A stretch of DNA of 64,000 nt from the NCBI GenBank assembly GCA_913030835.1, contig CAJWDP010000010.1, forward strand, positions 1 to 64,000, in the 5' to 3' direction. The translations under genes were made by a program, and so were the position numbers. This stretch comes from an uncultured Flavobacteriales bacterium (GTDB taxonomy: Bacteria > Bacteroidota > Bacteroidia > Flavobacteriales_D > Parvicellaceae). Shown here one piece after another: positions 45,812 through 53,446 of the stretch; within the stretch, counting starts at the first letter, position 1, and the number at the start of each line of letters is the position of its first letter. Under the pieces are notes generated by a model, which saw only the letters and a program-made list of their open reading frames with translations, had not been told where the DNA came from and searched no databases.

Positions 45812-45857
45812 ATTCGTTAACACATTCATGAAACCATTTTAATAAGCATTCGTTAAC
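45812..45857. repeat. Direct repeat pair ATTCGTTAAC upstream of the 45912 gene
   Basis: The 10-base sequence ATTCGTTAAC occurs at 45812-45821 and 45848-45857, 36 bases apart, in a 122-base gap. Each copy contains the palindrome GTTAAC. Spacing near three and a half helical turns makes a protein-binding site possible but does not prove one. Confidence 0.35.
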
Positions 45858-45911
45858 TTACTTAGAATAACAGCGCATTGCATTCATTTATAGCGCGTTA
45901 GGAAGATAGAC

Positions 45912-46667
45912 ATGTTAAAATCGGTAAAAATCGCAATTATTGGCGATTACAACTTTAAGATTCCAAGCCACCTGCACACCAATGCGGCATTCCGTCATTG
46001 CGAAAATCATTTTGATTTCAGCATAAATACCTTTTGGGTTAATTCTGGTGATCTCAAAGAGAGTTTGCCAAATGCCCTCTCCAATTATACCGGGGTTTAT
46101 CTAGCCAACGGCCCCTACAAGGAGCCTTATACCATTCTGAAGGCAATTGAGCACATTCGTGAGCAAAACATTCCTTTTCTTGCCGTAGACAAGACCTACA
46201 AGTTTGTCTTGATTGATCTATTTGAAAACGTGCTTGGTTTTAGCTCGGTAAAACCGGATGTTGACAAACAAAATGAAAAGCTGAACATCCAAAATCTTTA
46301 TGAACAAAAGCTGATCTACTTTGATGAAGACTGCACCATTCATGATTGTTATGGAAGAAGAACCAGCTACGAGTATTCCGGTGAAAAATTTCAGCTTGAT
46401 CCAAATTTTGCACACGAACTCAAAGAGAAAGGTGTCAATTTTTGCGGTTCAGATGACGATCAAAATTTACAAGCAATTGAATACAGCAGAAATGACTTTT
46501 TTGTGTCGGCCATGTTTAACCCCTTAGTCAACTCAACAGAAGATATGCCGCACCCTTTAATAACTGGTTTAATTTCTCACGCCATGGAGGTTAAAAAAAA
46601 ATCTCTGTCGATAGCTGAGGATCAGCTGGATTCCAGCACAACGGGGTACCAACATCAAATGGTATAA
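45912..46667 (+). CDS. CTP synthase C-terminal-like amidotransferase-fold protein without nucleophile
   Basis: A 251-residue protein with the class I glutamine amidotransferase outline seen in CTP-synthase-related proteins. It shows KIAIIGDYNFKIPSHLHTNAAF at the start, GVYLANGPYKEPYTILKAI in the position of the oxyanion strand, and then IPFLAVDKTYKFVLIDLFENVLG where an active family member has G-T-C-G-G-F-Q-H. The nucleophilic cysteine is therefore absent (the site is about residues 92-95). A late histidine in MPHPLITGLISHAM occupies a place similar to the family's C-terminal region. The gene is alone, with a direct repeat upstream. Its function is probably non-catalytic. Confidence 0.7.
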   Translation: MLKSVKIAIIGDYNFKIPSHLHTNAAFRHCENHFDFSINTFWVNSGDLKESLPNALSNYTGVYLANGPYKEPYTILKAIEHIREQNIPFLAVDKTYKFVLIDLFENVLGFSSVKPDVDKQNEKLNIQNLYEQKLIYFDEDCTIHDCYGRRTSYEYSGEKFQLDPNFAHELKEKGVNFCGSDDDQNLQAIEYSRNDFFVSAMFNPLVNSTEDMPHPLITGLISHAMEVKKKSLSIAEDQLDSSTTGYQHQMV

Positions 46668-46689
46668 ACCGGACTCGTTTTTACGATTT

Positions 46690-47631
46690 TCATGAAAAAG
46701 GCAGTGCGTTTAGACTGACATTTCCTCCAGATACGATCACTCCTACTGTTTGACCCGCAAATTGTGATTTGTTTTTAATCAGCGCCGCCAACGGAACCGC
46801 CGATGACGGCTCAATAATAATCTTCATTCTCTCCCAAACCAGTCTCATTGCATCAACAATTTCACTTTCCTCTACGAGAAAAATATCTTCAACCAACTCC
46901 TTTATGATTGGAAAATTAACATCCCCCAACGAAGTTCTCAATCCATCCGCAATTGTTTTTGGGTTCTCAACAGGAATAATGAAGCCTGCTTTTAACGATT
47001 GGTGTGCATCATCTGCTCCGGATGGCTCTCCACCAAATACACGCACACCACCAGCAAAACCTTTTTTTGCAAGTGCCGTTCCCGCAAGAAGGCCACCTCC
47101 TCCAACAGGTGTAAAAATGGCATCGGGTTCACCTATTTGATCAAAAAGCTCCATCCCTGCAGTTGCATTGCCCATGATTACCTCTATCTGATTAGAGGGA
47201 TGAAGCATTGTTGCTCCTGTTTCTAGTATCACCCTTTCTGCGGTCTCCTCCCTAGCCTGAAGCGTTGGTGCACACTCTATTACCCTGGCTCCATAGCCAA
47301 TTACAGCTTCCTTTTTAATACTTGGAGCACTGCTCGGCATGACTATGGTTGCTTTTATCCGATTCATTTTTGACGCAAGGGCTACGGCCTGAGCAAAATT
47401 TCCTGAGCTATGTGTAACCACCCCTTTTGATTTTTCTGATTTCGAAAGGGATAAAACTGCATTTGCCGCGCCTCGCATTTTAAAAGCTCCCATTTTCTGA
47501 AAATTCTCACACTTAAAATGTACACTCAGGCCTAACATCTTATTAATTGCACTAGAGCTGAGCACCGGTGTTTTATGAATAAAGGGCGCTATCTTTTTTG
47601 CAACTTCGGTGAGCTCGTTTTTTGTGTTCAT
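46690..47631 (-). CDS. Threonine/serine dehydratase (PLP-dependent)
   Basis: A 313-residue fold type II PLP enzyme. Lysine K51 in FKMRGAANAV binds the cofactor. The phosphate-binding GGGGLLAG and the substrate loop SSGNFAQAVA are clear. The length fits a catabolic threonine dehydratase or serine racemase (about 310-330 residues) without the regulatory ACT domain of biosynthetic IlvA. It forms 2-oxobutanoate and ammonia from threonine, or pyruvate from serine. Its ATG overlaps the stop codon of the upstream asparaginase-like gene by four bases (ATGA), which suggests coupled translation and perhaps a shared role in amino-acid breakdown. Confidence 0.9.
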   Translation of the reverse strand: MNTKNELTEVAKKIAPFIHKTPVLSSSAINKMLGLSVHFKCENFQKMGAFKMRGAANAVLSLSKSEKSKGVVTHSSGNFAQAVALASKMNRIKATIVMPSSAPSIKKEAVIGYGARVIECAPTLQAREETAERVILETGATMLHPSNQIEVIMGNATAGMELFDQIGEPDAIFTPVGGGGLLAGTALAKKGFAGGVRVFGGEPSGADDAHQSLKAGFIIPVENPKTIADGLRTSLGDVNFPIIKELVEDIFLVEESEIVDAMRLVWERMKIIIEPSSAVPLAALIKNKSQFAGQTVGVIVSGGNVSLNALPFS

Positions 47632-48128
47632 TTGTCTGTTTTCTTAATGTACTTTCCTGTTTTCTTGTCTCTATCAATTTGATCATAAGACAACACCAAC
47701 CCATGCATACAGACAAAAACACCATTTGACATCGTTTGAACTGCTGCAATGGCTAACCCAAGATTTACATCAGCATCTGTGTCTACAAACTTTTGAGGTC
47801 GCATTGCTCCGGTAAGCACAATTGTTTTTCCAAGATTATGGTTTGCCAGGTAGTGTGCAGTATTTGATAAGGTGTCGGTTCCATGAGTAATAATGAGCTT
47901 CTCGGAATTGGTTTTTTCGATCATCTTCTTTAAATGCTGTAAATCAGCTTCCGTAATCTCAAGACTGTCTTTCTTAAATGCTGAAATTACATTGTACTCA
48001 AACGAGGGGTTGAGTTTTTCCAATACCCTCTCCAATGCAGGTTCGTGAATTTCAAAGGCCCAACCATTCGAAGAATGAGGATAGTCCTTATCAATAGTGC
48101 CTCCTGTTTGAATGAATGTAATGTTCAT
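47628..48128 (-). CDS. Half-size asparaginase-domain protein
   Basis: A 166-residue protein equal to the N-terminal domain of type I/II asparaginases. Both catalytic threonine regions are present, TGGTIDK near residue 8-14 and HGTDTLSNTA near residue 82-91. The C-terminal domain of full-length enzymes (about 320-340 residues in all) is missing. The last residues (KTGKYIKKTDK) are basic, and the stop is followed at once by the dehydratase, so the gene does not look like a broken full-length gene. Other Flavobacteriia carry short proteins of this kind. The activity is uncertain. Confidence 0.85.
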   Translation of the reverse strand: MNITFIQTGGTIDKDYPHSSNGWAFEIHEPALERVLEKLNPSFEYNVISAFKKDSLEITEADLQHLKKMIEKTNSEKLIITHGTDTLSNTAHYLANHNLGKTIVLTGAMRPQKFVDTDADVNLGLAIAAVQTMSNGVFVCMHGLVLSYDQIDRDKKTGKYIKKTDK

Positions 48129-48290
48129 TGTGCTATCTCATTAATACTTCAAAAACCCCACTTAAAAACAGCATTTTCATACTAGCGCTAAAGTAACGAT
48201 TTCTGCACGTTTGAAACAAACCACATCAAGATCAGTGACGTTTTTTATCCTCTAAAAGAAATGGAAAACGACTACAGAGATCTGCAATCT

Positions 48291-49256
48291 TTAATCGGTC
48301 AATTCAGCAAATTCTTTTGCTGCGTAGGTCAAAATGATATCTGCCCCAGCTCGTTTAATGCTTAGCAGCATTTCCTGCATAGATAATTCATAATCCAACC
48401 ACCCGTTTTGTGCCGCTGCTTTAAGCATTGCATACTCTCCTGAAACGTTGTATGCCGCTATTGGCAGACGAACCTCTTTCTTCAGCAAATGAACAATATC
48501 CAGGTAGCATAAGGCAGGTTTAACCATTAAAAAGTCAGCACCTTCTATCATATCGAGCTGTGCCTCCCTAAGCGCCTCAATTTTATTTGCGGGGTCCATT
48601 TGGTAGGATTTCTTATCTCCTTCTTTGGGAGCGGATTCCAATGCATCCCTAAACGGACCGTAGAATGCACTCGCATATTTCGCGGTATAGGACATAATTG
48701 AGACCTCCTGAAAACCATGTTCATCCAGTTCTTTCCGTATGAAGCCAACCCTTCCATCCATCATATCCGAGGGCCCAATAACATCAATCCCTGCATTTGC
48801 CTGTGCCAAGGCCATTTTACCAAGAATGGGCAGGGTTTCGTCATTCAGGATTTTCCCTTGACTGACCAGCCCGTCATGTCCGTCAGAAGAATATGGATCC
48901 ATCGCTACATCACTAATCAAGCACGTTTCAGGAAAACGGGCTTTAATTTGCTTAATGGCTTTTAGATAAAAATTACGCTCATTGAAGGAATAACTTGCAT
49001 CAGCATCTTTGAGATGATCTTCAAGACCCGGGAAGAGAACAAAGCTATGGATGCCCAATTTGAGACACGATTCAATTTCATGCAATAACATGTCACAAGA
49101 CCACCTTTTTTGGTTCGGCAAACTTTTAATTGGCTCGGAAATGTCCTTTCCATCCACAAGAAACAACGGATAAACCAAATCATTAACGGTTACGGTCGTT
49201 TCCTTAACCAACGAACGGATACTTTCAGATTTTCTGTTTCTACGAGGTCTGATCAT
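48291..49256 (-). CDS. hemB: Porphobilinogen synthase (delta-aminolevulinic acid dehydratase)
   Basis: A 321-residue enzyme that joins two 5-aminolevulinate molecules to porphobilinogen in haem synthesis, in keeping with the haem-rich act/cox cluster. Schiff-base lysines lie in SYTAKYASAFYGPFR and FLMVKPALCY. The zinc-site cysteines of some family members are absent: the segment reads LISDVAMDPYSSDGHDG, the aspartate type linked to magnesium or potassium-dependent enzymes. The ATG at 49254-49256 is preferred to one seven codons upstream. A TATATTTG box lies about 19 bases upstream. Confidence 0.95.
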   Translation of the reverse strand: MIRPRRNRKSESIRSLVKETTVTVNDLVYPLFLVDGKDISEPIKSLPNQKRWSCDMLLHEIESCLKLGIHSFVLFPGLEDHLKDADASYSFNERNFYLKAIKQIKARFPETCLISDVAMDPYSSDGHDGLVSQGKILNDETLPILGKMALAQANAGIDVIGPSDMMDGRVGFIRKELDEHGFQEVSIMSYTAKYASAFYGPFRDALESAPKEGDKKSYQMDPANKIEALREAQLDMIEGADFLMVKPALCYLDIVHLLKKEVRLPIAAYNVSGEYAMLKAAAQNGWLDYELSMQEMLLSIKRAGADIILTYAAKEFAELTD

Positions 49257-49274
49257 AGCTGCGCAATAAAGTTG

Positions 49275-49282
49275 CAAATATA
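49275..49282 (-). promoter_or_regulatory. Candidate -7 box (TATATTTG) for hemB
   Basis: The minus strand carries TATATTTG 18 bases upstream of the hemB ATG, an exact -7 match. No clear TTTG is seen at the usual -33 distance. Confidence 0.4.
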
Positions 49283-49340
49283 ATCAATGTTTGAACAGAA
49301 CAGCATAATGCCTAGCGCGCGTGAAAATGTAGGATCGCCA

Positions 49341-52151
49341 TTAATTCTTTACGAACTTTTTCAGAATCACGTCACCCTTCCCATTGATAAATCTAAGCAG
49401 GTAGACTCCTGCTGACAGATCGCCTACATTCAGATTGGTATTACCGCTAAATGATTTGGACCTCAATACTGCACCTGTAATTGAAAGCAATTCTATTCTG
49501 ACAGGGGTTGTCGAAATCTTATCTGACATTTCTACAAACAATCTGTTACTCACCGGGTTGGGGTACAAGATTATATCCGAAGCCTCAAGATCATCCATCC
49601 CTAATGTCAATTCTTCTTGGTAATCTGCATTCGGCACATAAGAACACCTTTCCCATTGGTTCCCGTTATAAAATTGACCTACATGCAGAACAAAACGTTC
49701 GCCTGTATACAGAACACTATGGAAAAAGGCATAAGTCGTGTCCTGATGAAGATCGATGAGAGAGTCAAGAACAATATCTTCCAATATCAAACAGGGTAAG
49801 TTTGCCATATTATTCATCTCCATCACACTGATTCTATGATTGCCCGTTTCGCCAGCCAGAACTTGCATCGGTAATGAACCATATTGCATAAATACGCTCA
49901 AGGAATTCAAACTAAGGAATGCCGAATCCTGAACAAAACTAATGCTCGGCGCGTCACTAACCGTGCTATACAGCTTCCCCCCATCCTTTCCATCCAGCTG
50001 GCTGGTAGCATCGTTTCTCCAAGCTACTATCGCTTCATCGAAGTACAGGTTTTCATCAGATTCTAACCTAAGCTTCAAATTGGTCTTATCCTCTATTGAT
50101 TTAACAAACCTTGGATCTGCTTCGCTTTTGGCATCTTCGGAAATGGTCAGCTGTGGGTTCAAGTCGTTTGCATGGACCCAAAAAGATTGAGAAGAGGCAA
50201 TATCGGCGCCTACGTCATTTGTCCCAATTCCTCCTGTTCCTCCAACATATAAACCATAATTTCCTGCTGTTGCATTCCAAATCCAGATCGCATCGTCGAT
50301 TGCAGTTTTATCCGCAACTGGTATACTATCCCAATCGATCGAGCACACATATGGGTTTCCGATCAAATTCCAACCCTCCTGATCAATTCCTCCTGCATCG
50401 TCTTGGTAGTCGAGTGAAATCGTTTGAGTTCCAACAATAGGTACGCCGGTTATTTCCGTTGTTAGCGCTCCTGAACCAATGTACACCCTGTGCCCCGTAT
50501 TATAATTTATCGTATCCGTAATGTTCCCTGCGGATACCCACCCATTATTTTTGTCTCCATTGGCATTGTTCTCGTTGTATGTCAATACGCTTGACCAACC
50601 AAAGCTCGGATAATCTGATCCGGTAAAGCCAGACATCGTGATTCCGTCATTGCGCCAATCATCAAGTGTTTTGTCCTGCACTCCTGTGGTCATTTCTCGC
50701 CATCCTGTATTTCCAAGTGCAAGGTATCTTTGTATAGAAATTTGACCTAAAAAGGGATTGGTAAACGCACAGCTTGCTGTTCCTGTGTGGACGGTCCCCG
50801 TGGCAGGAGGTGTTCCGGATGAATACTCCGGATTGCCGGATGGATCATTGAAGACGTAGGCGTTTTCGGTTTCATACAATCCCGCTGTGTATGTGAGCTG
50901 ATAATTTGATCCAGAAGGAACGTTTATTGTAACACTTGAACCTGCACCTTCTGCATTAAAAACTCCATAAAGCTCACCGTCGATATAGACCGTTACGGTT
51001 CCGCCGTTCCATCCGTCACCGTATGAATCGGTCATTACCAACTGATATTTACACAAATTTCTAACCGCTGACATTCTTCCAGTGGCCATCGAATTGGAAA
51101 TCAGTGTTGCTCTATTGTTGGGTATAAAAGGTCCTCCTTTAAGCCTTAGACTGCCCTGAACTTCATAGGAACCTGAAATCATCATTACACCCGAAACGGA
51201 TCTAACCTCAAGATTATTGAACTGTTGGTTGGAAACCCCATCCATTGTGTTCATTGAAATGCCCGTTCCCCTGAATATCACCGTCGATCGAGACCCCGTA
51301 AATGTTCCGTTCATTGTCCAGTTTCCATAGACGTTCAGGGTATCGCTCCCCGGAATGGTCAACGAAGCGCCAGAATCAATGGTAATACTATTTGTTACTG
51401 CGGCTGATCCAGAAATCGAAGGTTGGGTTGCTGTAACGGGTATGACAGCATCCATAATCTGATTTGGCACACCAGCAGTCCAGTTGTTTTGATCGAACCA
51501 GTCGCTGCTGATTGCACCGGTCCACGTTGTCGACGTGCCGGCAACAAAAACTATCCTAATCTGCGGCTTGTTCAAGCTCGTCGCACTGGGAACTGAGCCG
51601 CATGAACTACCGGCCGCATCGGTCCATCTGTATCGATAACCATTAGTGGTAGAATAAATTCTTACCTTACCGGAAGGATCCCAATTGGGCGCTACCTGAT
51701 TCCAACAAATCTCTACGCCTATGCTGCTGATCCCGTCCCAAACAAAGGTTTGGTCATCCAACGTAATCATGTCCCAACCACCTGCAGTAGGAGCGTAGGT
51801 GAATCCATTTTTCACAGTTGTCCAACCTGTAGTTCCAAGAGCAGCAGAGACATCAGTGGCTGTAGTATGCTTTATTTTTATCGTGTAATTCGGAATAGAA
51901 TAAGCCGGTGCCTGGGTAACATAAAATCCTAGTTCTGTGATTGGGTTCACAGAAGATGCTCCTGCAGCGGATAATTCCGAAGCTGTGTAGACGAACTGGC
52001 AAACGGTTCTACGATAGTAAATATTCACAGGACCTGAAGAATATTCCCATTGTTCAGCCGTGCCCGTTCCAAGATCGATCGTTTGTGAAAACGAGGGCAA
52101 AGCAGAACAGGTCAGTACCAGAACCAAGATAGAGGCAAAAATCCTTGGCAT
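49341..52151 (-). CDS. Large secreted protein with T9SS type A sorting domain
   Basis: A 936-residue cargo protein. The ATG at 52151 gives a signal peptide (residues 1-23, ending LPSFSQ); a GTG four codons earlier is an alternative. Early residues show a fibronectin/jelly-roll-like domain, then the common Bacteroidota pattern WTGAISSDWFDQNNWTAGVP introducing a beta-helix-like stretch. A module with SYGDGWNGGTVTVYIDGE lies near residues 370-390. The C-terminal ~80 residues (LYPNPVSNRLFVEMSDK to VILKKFVKN) are a T9SS type A sorting signal. No enzyme motif is visible; an adhesin or structural surface protein is likely. Confidence 0.87.
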   Translation of the reverse strand: MPRIFASILVLVLTCSALPSFSQTIDLGTGTAEQWEYSSGPVNIYYRRTVCQFVYTASELSAAGASSVNPITELGFYVTQAPAYSIPNYTIKIKHTTATDVSAALGTTGWTTVKNGFTYAPTAGGWDMITLDDQTFVWDGISSIGVEICWNQVAPNWDPSGKVRIYSTTNGYRYRWTDAAGSSCGSVPSATSLNKPQIRIVFVAGTSTTWTGAISSDWFDQNNWTAGVPNQIMDAVIPVTATQPSISGSAAVTNSITIDSGASLTIPGSDTLNVYGNWTMNGTFTGSRSTVIFRGTGISMNTMDGVSNQQFNNLEVRSVSGVMMISGSYEVQGSLRLKGGPFIPNNRATLISNSMATGRMSAVRNLCKYQLVMTDSYGDGWNGGTVTVYIDGELYGVFNAEGAGSSVTINVPSGSNYQLTYTAGLYETENAYVFNDPSGNPEYSSGTPPATGTVHTGTASCAFTNPFLGQISIQRYLALGNTGWREMTTGVQDKTLDDWRNDGITMSGFTGSDYPSFGWSSVLTYNENNANGDKNNGWVSAGNITDTINYNTGHRVYIGSGALTTEITGVPIVGTQTISLDYQDDAGGIDQEGWNLIGNPYVCSIDWDSIPVADKTAIDDAIWIWNATAGNYGLYVGGTGGIGTNDVGADIASSQSFWVHANDLNPQLTISEDAKSEADPRFVKSIEDKTNLKLRLESDENLYFDEAIVAWRNDATSQLDGKDGGKLYSTVSDAPSISFVQDSAFLSLNSLSVFMQYGSLPMQVLAGETGNHRISVMEMNNMANLPCLILEDIVLDSLIDLHQDTTYAFFHSVLYTGERFVLHVGQFYNGNQWERCSYVPNADYQEELTLGMDDLEASDIILYPNPVSNRLFVEMSDKISTTPVRIELLSITGAVLRSKSFSGNTNLNVGDLSAGVYLLRFINGKGDVILKKFVKN

Positions 52152-52359
52152 ATTACTTCTCACGTAGTTTTTATGAAGTACTCAACTTTGAGCGAAAGTT
52201 ACACCAAAATATCTGAGAATCAAACAATAGTAAAGCCAAACCCAACAGCTAAATGAATAGGACTGCTAACAAAATGACCTGTTTAATTGTCCTTCTAAAC
52301 CTAGATCGTATAGCTTAATTCCATTTTGAAACGTTTAGAAATCCAATCTTTCAAGAATA

Positions 52360-53163
52360 CTATTTCAATTTACCGACATACCCTACTTGCCAGGAACCCT
52401 GAAACCATCCTATGTTTTGTTGAGCACGACCCCCATTTTCAGTAGTTAAGATATCATGCATTCTAGATATCCCAGCTTTCGCTGTGCCCACTAAATACAA
52501 ATGTTTAAAAAATGTGGCTTTGAATCCTGTTTGCAGTGAAACCGCCTCTCCCGCCACATGAAAAACATTAATCGCAGGTTCACCAAATACAGTTACATCA
52601 CTTCTCGGAACCATAATCCCAAGACCGCCCCCGGCAAACCAATCCAACATGTGTCTGTTGTTTTCATGGCACCATAATAACCAATGCTTATCTACCTCTA
52701 TACTAACATAATTTAATCCATCCGTATGTTCCAAGGTGAAAAAAGAAGAGTTAAGTGGAACTAATCTATCATTATAGGTTCCGGAATAAGCTCCGTAACC
52801 TTCACCAACGAACCCATCAACAAGTACTTCCTGACTGTTTTTAACTACGTATTTCATATGGTCTAAGCCGGCAGAAATAGAAATAGAGTTCGTAATAAAA
52901 TATCCTAGTCTATAGTTGTATTGAGGTATCGAGAAAGTATTTATTCCGAAGCGTGTTTTAGGATCAAACTCAGATGGGAAGTCAGCCGCCTTTACATCGT
53001 ACGCAATGAAATCGTAATTCAATCCTGAAAATCGAATGTCACTTTGAGCATAAACAGACCGATTGTAACCCCATAGACCGTATATGTTTCCTTTTCGATC
53101 GTGAACCTGAGCAATCAGCGATAATGATTGCATAAGAATAGTTAACAGCACTAGAACTTTCAT
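52360..53163 (-). CDS. Putative outer-membrane protein
   Basis: A 267-residue exported protein with a signal peptide (residues 1-18, MKVLVLLTILMQSLSLIA). The rest has a beta-barrel-like pattern of Tyr/Gly/Phe strands, for example YGLWGYNRSVYAQS at the start, YRLGYFITNSISISAGLDHMKYV, YVSIEVDKHWLLW, GGGLGIMVPR and the terminal GWFQGSWQVGYVGKLK. A relation to small Bacteroidota barrels is likely, but I do not recognise a named family. A TACCTTTG box lies five bases upstream of the start. It is divergent from the cold-shock-domain gene. Confidence 0.65.
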   Translation of the reverse strand: MKVLVLLTILMQSLSLIAQVHDRKGNIYGLWGYNRSVYAQSDIRFSGLNYDFIAYDVKAADFPSEFDPKTRFGINTFSIPQYNYRLGYFITNSISISAGLDHMKYVVKNSQEVLVDGFVGEGYGAYSGTYNDRLVPLNSSFFTLEHTDGLNYVSIEVDKHWLLWCHENNRHMLDWFAGGGLGIMVPRSDVTVFGEPAINVFHVAGEAVSLQTGFKATFFKHLYLVGTAKAGISRMHDILTTENGGRAQQNIGWFQGSWQVGYVGKLK

Positions 53164-53168
53164 TTCGC

Positions 53169-53176
53169 CAAAGGTA
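53169..53176 (-). promoter_or_regulatory. Candidate -7 box (TACCTTTG) upstream of the 53163 gene
   Basis: The minus strand reads TACCTTTG, matching TAnnTTTG, ending five bases before the ATG, so the transcript would have almost no leader. A matching -33 element is not obvious. Confidence 0.3.
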
Positions 53177-53218
53177 AGGTTTCATCCAATTATGAGAATT
53201 ATTCACTAAATTCAAAAA

Positions 53219-53437
53219 GTGGAAACTACGGATAATAGCACGAGCACTGGTTTTGTCAAGTTTTACAATGTAAAAGCCAAATTTGGTTTCATTATTTGCT
53301 CAGTGACAAAAAAAGAATACTATGTGCGGAGTTCAGGGTTAATCGACCAGGTAAAAGATGGTGACTCTGTTTCATTTCAAATAGAACCCCACCCTAAAGG
53401 ACCAAAGGCAGTTCAAGTACAAGTAATAAGGGAATAA
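53219..53437 (+). CDS. Divergent cold-shock-domain protein
   Basis: A 72-residue protein with GTG start that folds onto the cold-shock domain pattern: GFVKFYNVKAKFGFI corresponds to strands 1-2 with RNP1, then YYVRSSGLIDQVKDGDSVSFQIE and a final PKGPKAVQVQVI. The RNP1-like site is KAKFGFI instead of the usual K-G-Y/F-G-F-I, and the RNP2 position reads YYVR where VFVH is standard, so RNA binding may differ. The domain is about the normal length (65-70 residues). The gene lies between divergent and convergent neighbours and is probably monocistronic. Confidence 0.75.
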   Translation: METTDNSTSTGFVKFYNVKAKFGFIICSVTKKEYYVRSSGLIDQVKDGDSVSFQIEPHPKGPKAVQVQVIRE

Positions 53438-53446
53438 GGTGGATAC

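Noticed and set aside
48261-48365. Short plus-strand frame beginning ATGGAAAACGAC near the hemB 3' end
   Set aside because: It runs antisense into hemB for only about 35 codons, and no homologue pattern is seen.
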